Below, in pieces: positions 47,767-52,174 of a DNA stretch of 52,174 bases. The translations under genes were made by a program, and so were the position numbers. The notes beneath the pieces were generated by a model. The model saw only the letters and a program-made list of their open reading frames with translations, was not told where the DNA came from and made no database searches. The number at the start of each line of letters is the position of its first letter. Within the stretch, counting starts at the first letter, position 1. This DNA comes from Palsa-601 sp052146895 (GTDB taxonomy: Bacteria; Actinomycetota; Acidimicrobiia; Acidimicrobiales; Bog-793): the NCBI GenBank assembly GCA_052146895.1, contig JBKQLZ010000244.1:1-52174 (forward strand), given 5' to 3'.

Positions 47767-49155
47767 TCAGCTGGCGGCCCTTTCCGTGTCGCGTAGAGGC
47801 TCAAAGCGCGCCGTGAAGTGCCGCAACATCGCCGGTTCATCGACGATCCGGTAACCGCGAATCTCCGGCGCTCTTGCGACGACTTCGGCGCACACCTCGA
47901 CTACGTAGTCGATGTGACTCTGCGTGTATGTCCGTCGTGGGATCGCCAAGCGAACCAGCTCCATCTCTGCGGGATGTTCGGACCCGTCGGCGTGGCGGCC
48001 AAACATGACCGTGCCGACTTCGCAGCTACGGATGCCTCCGCTCTCGTAGAGGGCGACGGCGAGCGCCTGTCCCGGGTACTCGAGCGGCGCGATCTGGGGA
48101 AGGAGCGCTCCGGCATCGAGGTAGACGGCGTGGCCGCCGGGTGGCTGAAGGATCGGCATTCCGACACGCATCACAGCATCTCCGAGGTAACTGGTCGAGC
48201 CAATGCGGTACCGCAGGTAGTCGTGGTTAACGACCTCTTCGAGTCCCTGAGCAATCGCCTCGAGGTCGCGCCCTGCAAGGCCTCCGTAGGTGGGGAATCC
48301 TTCGGTGAGGATCAAGAGGTTACGACAACTCGTGGCCAGTTCGTCGTCATTCATGGCCAGCCAACCACCAATGTTGGCAAGACCGTCCTTCTTTGCGCTC
48401 ATCGTCATGCCGTCCGCCAGCGAGGCCATCTCGCGGACTATGTCCCGGACTTGACGGTCCTCGTTGCCCGGCTCGCGCTCGCGGATGAACCAGGCATTCT
48501 CGGCAAAACGGCAGGCGTCCAGGAAGAGGGGGACTCCGTGGTAGTCGCAGACTTCGCGCACCTGCCGCATGTTCTCTAGCGACACCGGCTGGCCGCCGTT
48601 CGAATTGTTCGTCACCGTCACGAACACCACAGGAACCGCTCCGCTGTGAGCGAGGAGCAACTCGCCCAGCCGCCCCACATCCATGTTTCCCCCGAAGGGG
48701 TTAGCCGAGCCAGGATCTCGAGCGACGACAAGATCGACGGCTTCGGCGCCTGTAGCTTCGACGTTGGCGCGGGTCGTGTCGAAATGTGTGTTGTTCGGCA
48801 CTACCTTGCCCGCCCCGCCGAGCACCGAGAACAGGATCCGCTCTGCCGCACGGCCTTGGTGGGTCGGGATTATGTGCTGGAACGGGAAGAGGTCCTGGAC
48901 GGCCTCAAGGAAGCGATACCAAGAAGGCGAGCCTGCGTAACTCTCGTCGCCGTGCTGGATGGCGGCCCACTGGTCCCGTGACATCGCTCCCGTGCCCGAG
49001 TCCGTGAGCAGGTCAATGAGAACGTCCTCGGAGCGAAGAGCGAAGAGGTTGTAGCCGGCGGCACGAACCGTGGCCTCGCGCTCGGCCCGCGTTGTCAGCT
49101 TCAGGGGCTCGACCGAATGGATGCGGAACGGCTCGATGATGGTGTGGAAGGCCAT
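47767..49155 (-). CDS. tnaA: tryptophanase (beta-eliminating PLP lyase)
   Basis: A 462-residue PLP enzyme of the tryptophanase/tyrosine phenol-lyase family. The PLP lysine is in MSAKKDGLANIGG. Two positions separate the enzymes: the Asp of FDTT (here HFDTTRAN) is as in tryptophanase where tyrosine phenol-lyase has Thr, and the Arg of tyrosine phenol-lyase SMERG is Val here (IRSCEVGT). So it should split tryptophan into indole, pyruvate and ammonia. ATG at 49155 gives the usual N terminus (IIEPFRIHSVEPL). No adjacent tnaB permease and no tnaC leader seen. Confidence 0.87.
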   Translation of the reverse strand: MAFHTIIEPFRIHSVEPLKLTTRAEREATVRAAGYNLFALRSEDVLIDLLTDSGTGAMSRDQWAAIQHGDESYAGSPSWYRFLEAVQDLFPFQHIIPTHQGRAAERILFSVLGGAGKVVPNNTHFDTTRANVEATGAEAVDLVVARDPGSANPFGGNMDVGRLGELLLAHSGAVPVVFVTVTNNSNGGQPVSLENMRQVREVCDYHGVPLFLDACRFAENAWFIREREPGNEDRQVRDIVREMASLADGMTMSAKKDGLANIGGWLAMNDDELATSCRNLLILTEGFPTYGGLAGRDLEAIAQGLEEVVNHDYLRYRIGSTSYLGDAVMRVGMPILQPPGGHAVYLDAGALLPQIAPLEYPGQALAVALYESGGIRSCEVGTVMFGRHADGSEHPAEMELVRLAIPRRTYTQSHIDYVVEVCAEVVARAPEIRGYRIVDEPAMLRHFTARFEPLRDTERAAS

Positions 49156-49280
49156 GAGATGATCATGCACCAGGACCCTGCCCGATACCCGCTCGACGGA
49201 GGTAGCTGTCGCTCAGTCCGCCCTTTTGATCCACCGTTCTGCCGCGACGCGGCTATGGAGTCACGGAGTTGGACGACGCC

Positions 49281-49409
49281 GAGCTGTGCACAGGCTGCCC
49301 CGTTGCACGTGACTGTCAGGCAGCCGCCCGGTCCGAAATATTCGGCGTGTGGGCGGCGGAGTCCCCGCGGCAGCGTAGGAGCCGTCGTCGAGCGTCGACG
49401 CCACTTTGA
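49281..49409 (+). pseudogene. whiB 3' fragment, inverted copy
   Basis: In the frame ending at TGA 49407-49409 the translation is ELCTGCPVARDCQAAARSEI then FGVWAAESPRQRRSRRRAST, almost the last 42 residues of the WhiB protein at 45292. The DNA is also closely alike, so this is a recent duplicate. The N-terminal half with the first cluster cysteine is absent or unrecognisable and the frame is closed at 49227-49229, with no proper start. It lies in the gap upstream of tnaA. Confidence 0.8.
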
Positions 49410-49555
49410 CGCCCTAGAGACTGAAGCTCACGGCACGACTCTCCCGAGCCCGGCGCCATCGCGACGAGCTGCAGGATGCCGGACTTTCAACCGCTCACCG
49501 CAGCACGGGCCCACGCGAGGGGGTCCGATACCGAATCTCCAAGCCGTCCTTCCCA

Positions 49556-49585
49556 GCAACGCCGAGCGCCAGCGCTCGGCGTTGC
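49556..49585 (-). terminator. strong 14-bp hairpin terminator
   Basis: GCAACGCCGAGCGC (49556-49569) and GCGCTCGGCGTTGC (49572-49585) are perfectly complementary, a 14-bp stem (about 13 with a realistic loop). It starts 10 bases after the minus-strand stop at 49595. There is no T-run, which is common in high-GC actinobacterial terminators. Confidence 0.75.
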
Positions 49586-49594
49586 GGCAAGTGA

Positions 49595-49900
49595 TCAGAC
49601 GGCGGCGGCGATAGCGACGGCGAGCAGGACGATGCCCGCCACCGCGCTGACAACATAGATGCTCTCAACGGCGCGTTCGCGGCTGCTCCGGCGTCCGGCG
49701 CCGACGCTGCGCCAGAACCGGGCCGAGAACCGCTGCGAGCGCTTGAGAGTGGCGTACTCGACGACGGCCAGCACTGCGGCCGCGGCGAGCCAACCCCAGG
49801 ACCCCCAGAACAGGACGGTTGCTACGACAGGAGCGGCGAGGAGCAGACAGACGACGATCACGCGATTGTCGAGCTTACGGCGACCAGCCCAGGTGGGCAC
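49595..49900 (-). CDS. small membrane protein
   Basis: A 101-residue protein with three membrane helices: VIVVCLLLAAPVVATVLFW, WGWLAAAAVLAVVEYATL and IYVVSAVAGIVLLAVAIAAAV. A basic loop with many Arg/Ser (KRSQRFSARFWRSVGAGRR) lies between helices 2 and 3. No family is recognised. A strong hairpin terminator follows its stop. Confidence 0.6.
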   Translation of the reverse strand: MPTWAGRRKLDNRVIVVCLLLAAPVVATVLFWGSWGWLAAAAVLAVVEYATLKRSQRFSARFWRSVGAGRRSSRERAVESIYVVSAVAGIVLLAVAIAAAV

Positions 49901-50010
49901 TCAATCTCTGAATGCAGTGTCTCACCCGGTCCTGACCCCCCTCCGGGCCTGGCTGCCCACGCGGTCGTCGGGTGTCTCGAAGAGCTAGGGCACCTCCTCC
50001 GACCCGCTGG

Positions 50011-50094
50011 TCAACCGACAGTCGCGGTCCACGGGCCGGTCGGGCGGTTCGCTCTCTCGACGAGAGCACCGAGCTTGTCCTTCCCGACAGCCAC
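50011..50094 (-). other. in-frame extension past UGA of the repeat protein
   Basis: Reading through the TGA at 50095-50097 keeps the same frame: VAVGKDKLGALVERANRP, then TGPWTATVG and a second TGA at 50011-50013. The VAVG is the conserved continuation of the C-x-AVG repeat, so this is former or conditional coding sequence. Confidence 0.65.
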
Positions 50095-51108
50095 TCAAAA
50101 AGAAGCGGTCGGGCAGGCGACTGACGCCAGCTCGCTATCGGGGTGCGACGCTCCGAGCTCGCTGTTGAGATCAAAGCGGTGCCCGTTCCACCACTCGATC
50201 ACTCCTTCTTCGGCCCCGTCTGTCTCCTGGGTGACGCCGACCGCCACACATTTGGTCGTCGCCAGGCAGCGGATTCCCATGAGAGTGAAGACTCCCTTCG
50301 GTTGCTCGACCGGGAGGGGGCGCCAGCTCGACCCGATCAACTCGGCTGCCCTTACGTAACCAATCGCTGTGCAGACGCTCGTTCCACGGCACGTAATCGA
50401 CGTCCAGTTCGAAGCGCTCTGGTGGCTGAGGAGCGACCAATCTGTGCCATTCCACAGCTCGTTCAACGGAATTGAATGACGCTCCTCCGCGAAAACCCCG
50501 CCCACCGCGACGCACATGTCCGTCGATTGACAGCTGACAGCAAACAGATCGTTTTCGCCACCAGCCTCGCTCGGCATCGACTCTACGCTGACACTTGAGC
50601 CAGAGATGACCTCTGCACTCGGCGTGAAGCTGTGCGATGACGGATCTCCCACTGCCACGCAGTAACTCGGAGAGGCGCACGACACCGAGTCGACCACCAT
50701 CGTTGACGACACATAGAACCAGTCCTGACCTGTCCACTCTGCGACGAGAGGCAGGAGGGAGGGGGGAGTACGAGTAGCGCCAAAGCCGACGGCGAGACAG
50801 AAGCTCGGGCCGGAGCACGAGATAGAGGTAAGGCGACCGCCTCCAGGGCGGTTCGGACTCGGTTGCCGTGTCCAATGACCGTCAGTGAGACTGGAAATCA
50901 GCGTCTTGCCATCAGCCCGCATCCCGACCGCAAAACAAAGTGATAGCGAGGGGCAGGCCACTGACGCGAAGTCGTCACCAATCAAAGCGCTTCGAGGAGA
51001 CAGCCGGTTGGGCGACATGGCACTGGCTGACACCCCGAGGCTCGTCACCCCGCTTGTCGAGATCGACAAGAGCAGACACACGCTGGCACCGAGAAGAAGA
51101 CGTGGCAT
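50095..51108 (-). CDS. secreted repeat protein (SCP...C-AVG repeats), interrupted by UGA
   Basis: A 337-residue exported protein with signal peptide MPRLLLGASVCLLLSISTSG. It has repeated disulfide-type units: VACPSLSLCFAVG, SCSGPSFCLAVG, SCASPSYCVAVG, SCQSTDMCVAVG, CRGTSVCTAIG, CLATTKCVAVG, each with two Cys, likely blades of a beta-propeller. The last unit reads ACPTASF and then TGA where Cys is expected. Readthrough would restore VAVG and 27 more residues. Function of the family is unknown. TATCCT lies 7 nt before the ATG. Confidence 0.8.
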   Translation of the reverse strand: MPRLLLGASVCLLLSISTSGVTSLGVSASAMSPNRLSPRSALIGDDFASVACPSLSLCFAVGMRADGKTLISSLTDGHWTRQPSPNRPGGGRLTSISCSGPSFCLAVGFGATRTPPSLLPLVAEWTGQDWFYVSSTMVVDSVSCASPSYCVAVGDPSSHSFTPSAEVISGSSVSVESMPSEAGGENDLFAVSCQSTDMCVAVGGVFAEERHSIPLNELWNGTDWSLLSHQSASNWTSITCRGTSVCTAIGYVRAAELIGSSWRPLPVEQPKGVFTLMGIRCLATTKCVAVGVTQETDGAEEGVIEWWNGHRFDLNSELGASHPDSELASVACPTASF

Positions 51109-51115
51109 TTTGCTC

Positions 51116-51121
51116 AGGATA
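51116..51121 (-). promoter_or_regulatory. -10 element for SCP-repeat gene
   Basis: Minus-strand TATCCT is followed by 7 nt and the ATG at 51108, leaderless spacing. No matching -35 was seen. Confidence 0.4.
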
Positions 51122-51367
51122 GGCCACGCGATTTCTCTGCGCGGTTGGCAAAGTCCTTCTAGGCTCGTTCGGTCCGTTGGGGGCTCGTGTCCTACCTCGA
51201 AGCCCTCCGCCTCTAATCGCCCGTCTTCACGGAACTACCGAGTGAAGCTGAGCGCGCTCCGGCGTCTTAGGCCTCGAATACGTATGCCGCGCCCGTCTTC
51301 TCCCAGTGAAACGCGAAACTGGCCACGCGCCGCAAGGCTGCCGAGCAGCGCAACCGCGACCGCAGCG

Positions 51368-52174
51368 TCAGTTGGGCTTCTTCCACCTCACGCCGAACGA
51401 GGTGTCGGTCGCATTGAGGGCGCCCGGCAGCGCCATGACCGCCTTATTCGAGTCCACCATCGTGATCTCGTCCGTCGCCGGCGGATCCGTGGGTGACGTC
51501 CCGGTGACAGGGACCAGCGTCCCCGCATAGGTCGTCTTGGCGACGTCGACTCTCCAGTCTTTGAAGTTGGTCAGGTTGTAGACGGCGTTGTTGGCCTTGC
51601 AGCATGGCGCCTCGGCAATCCACTCGGCGCTCTCGTTCTCACAAGTCGTTGCTCCGCAGGGCTCTGTCGCCGAGAAGGTCGCTGCCGTGTCCGTCTTGTC
51701 GGTGACGCTCAGCGTGTATCCCGCAGCTCCATAGGTCACCTCCGCCGCGATGTGATCTCCGGGAGAGACCGCGTTCACGAGCTGCACGCTGTTGCCTGGG
51801 TAGGTCTCCCACCAGTCGAAGTAGAAGGCGACGCCAGCGATGCAGTCGATCAGCGTGCCGTCTTGTTCGACGGTCGGATCTGCCGACGAGATGCCGTCGA
51901 TCCCGACCCAGAAGGCGGCGAGAGATTGAGCGGTGCCACACTTGGCCGTCGGCTCGATCCAGCTCGCATTGACCGTTGTGAAGGAGCCCGCCGCCCCGGA
52001 GTCGGCATATCCAGACCAGCTGGAGCTGATCAAGTCCGAGATCCCGGCAGTGACACGACCCTGTGGTGAGTGTCCGACGTTAAGAGGGCTTCCGATCCGT
52101 ATATGGCTGAGGAACTCTCTCGCCTGGCGCAGGGCCACGGATCGAGCACGCGCAGCGCCTGTCGTCGGCGATGC
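51368..52174 (-). CDS. G1-family glutamic endopeptidase, 5'-partial
   Basis: The frame runs off the right edge, giving the last 268 residues. SSSWSGYADSGAAGSFTTVN and ASWIEPTAK begin the G1 (eqolisin) fold; AAFWVGIDGISSADPTVEQDG carries the catalytic Gln and ENESAEWIAEAP the catalytic Glu. Such proteases are secreted and active at acid pH; four or more Cys (AKCGTAQ, LIDCIAGV, EPCGATTCENE) may form disulfides. The signal peptide should lie just outside the window. Mostly fungal, with scattered actinobacterial members. Confidence 0.85.
   Translation of the reverse strand, partial: ASPTTGAARARSVALRQAREFLSHIRIGSPLNVGHSPQGRVTAGISDLISSSWSGYADSGAAGSFTTVNASWIEPTAKCGTAQSLAAFWVGIDGISSADPTVEQDGTLIDCIAGVAFYFDWWETYPGNSVQLVNAVSPGDHIAAEVTYGAAGYTLSVTDKTDTAATFSATEPCGATTCENESAEWIAEAPCCKANNAVYNLTNFKDWRVDVAKTTYAGTLVPVTGTSPTDPPATDEITMVDSNKAVMALPGALNATDTSFGVRWKKPN

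Noticed and set aside
50095..50097. Selenocysteine codon
   Set aside because: No convincing SECIS hairpin is seen within the 15-40 bases after UGA, and the site is a structural disulfide position in a secreted repeat, not a redox centre; nonsense or readthrough is likelier.
1..52174. tRNA, rRNA, transposases, att sites or CRISPR arrays
   Set aside because: Looked for cloverleaf-like CCA ends, conserved rRNA strings, transposase motifs and regular repeats; none found by eye, though a short tRNA could be missed without a scan.

Overview
This window looks like a chromosomal segment from a high-GC actinobacterium. A WhiB regulator (45292-45582), an F420-type luciferase-like oxidoreductase, an NDMA-type alcohol dehydrogenase, a DUF2505 protein, and two secreted families common in Acidimicrobiia/Thermoleophilia-like genomes (SCP...C-AVG repeats and parallel beta-helix proteins) all point there. 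The order is inferred, not proven. Many starts lack a Shine-Dalgarno sequence and instead sit 6-7 nt after a TAnnnT -10 element, which suggests widespread leaderless transcription. No rRNA, tRNA, CRISPR array, transposase or phage gene was recognised.

Left part (1-12.1 kb): the tail of an epoxide-hydrolase-like protein; a giant zinc-ribbon/adenylate-cyclase/AAA/TPR protein; a peroxiredoxin; a beta-propeller lipoprotein followed by an N,N-dimethylformamidase-large-subunit-like protein; a LAL-type LuxR regulator; a His-tract secreted peptide; a beta-helix/fibronectin secreted protein; and a GNAT acetyltransferase.

12.1-31.8 kb: accessory metabolism interspersed with three toxin-antitoxin modules (Doc/RHH, VapBC, PIN/RHH). 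It holds a medium-chain reductase plus GH130 pair, a LysR regulator divergent from aconitase B, a truncated beta-helix relic, a DUF3494 ice-binding-type surface protein, and a divergent module of SRPBCC-HxlR-Baeyer-Villiger monooxygenase against an LLM oxidoreductase. These are followed by an ABC exporter, DUF5995, a methyltransferase, a small lipoprotein and an alcohol dehydrogenase.

31.4-43.4 kb: SdpI-like protein, ABC-F ATPase, FKBP, then a nine-gene minus-strand operon (41179 down to 34004) for a group-3b-type NAD(P)-linked [NiFe] hydrogenase. Its order is beta, cNMP-binding protein, gamma, delta, alpha, maturation protease, HypC, EamA transporter, DUF6390-type protein, and almost every junction overlaps. 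It diverges from an Rv2004c-like kinase/P-loop protein, and the two promoters share one perfect palindrome placed almost symmetrically between the two start codons.

43.4-52.2 kb: two PAS-GGDEF diguanylate cyclases (the first with a riboswitch-like leader), two small ORFs, WhiB plus a broken inverted WhiB copy 3.9 kb away, a SHOCT protein, tryptophanase, a small membrane protein, a repeat-containing secreted protein with a UGA exactly where a conserved Cys codon is expected, and a 5'-partial G1 glutamic peptidase.

Strongest leads: the shared hydrogenase/kinase operator, the diguanylate-cyclase leader RNA with mutually exclusive helices, the UGA-for-Cys position, the HxlR-type operator covering two opposed -35 boxes, the LysR site about 66 bp upstream of the acnB start, and the six-unit YG codon repeat at the nucleotide-binding face of ABC-F domain 2.
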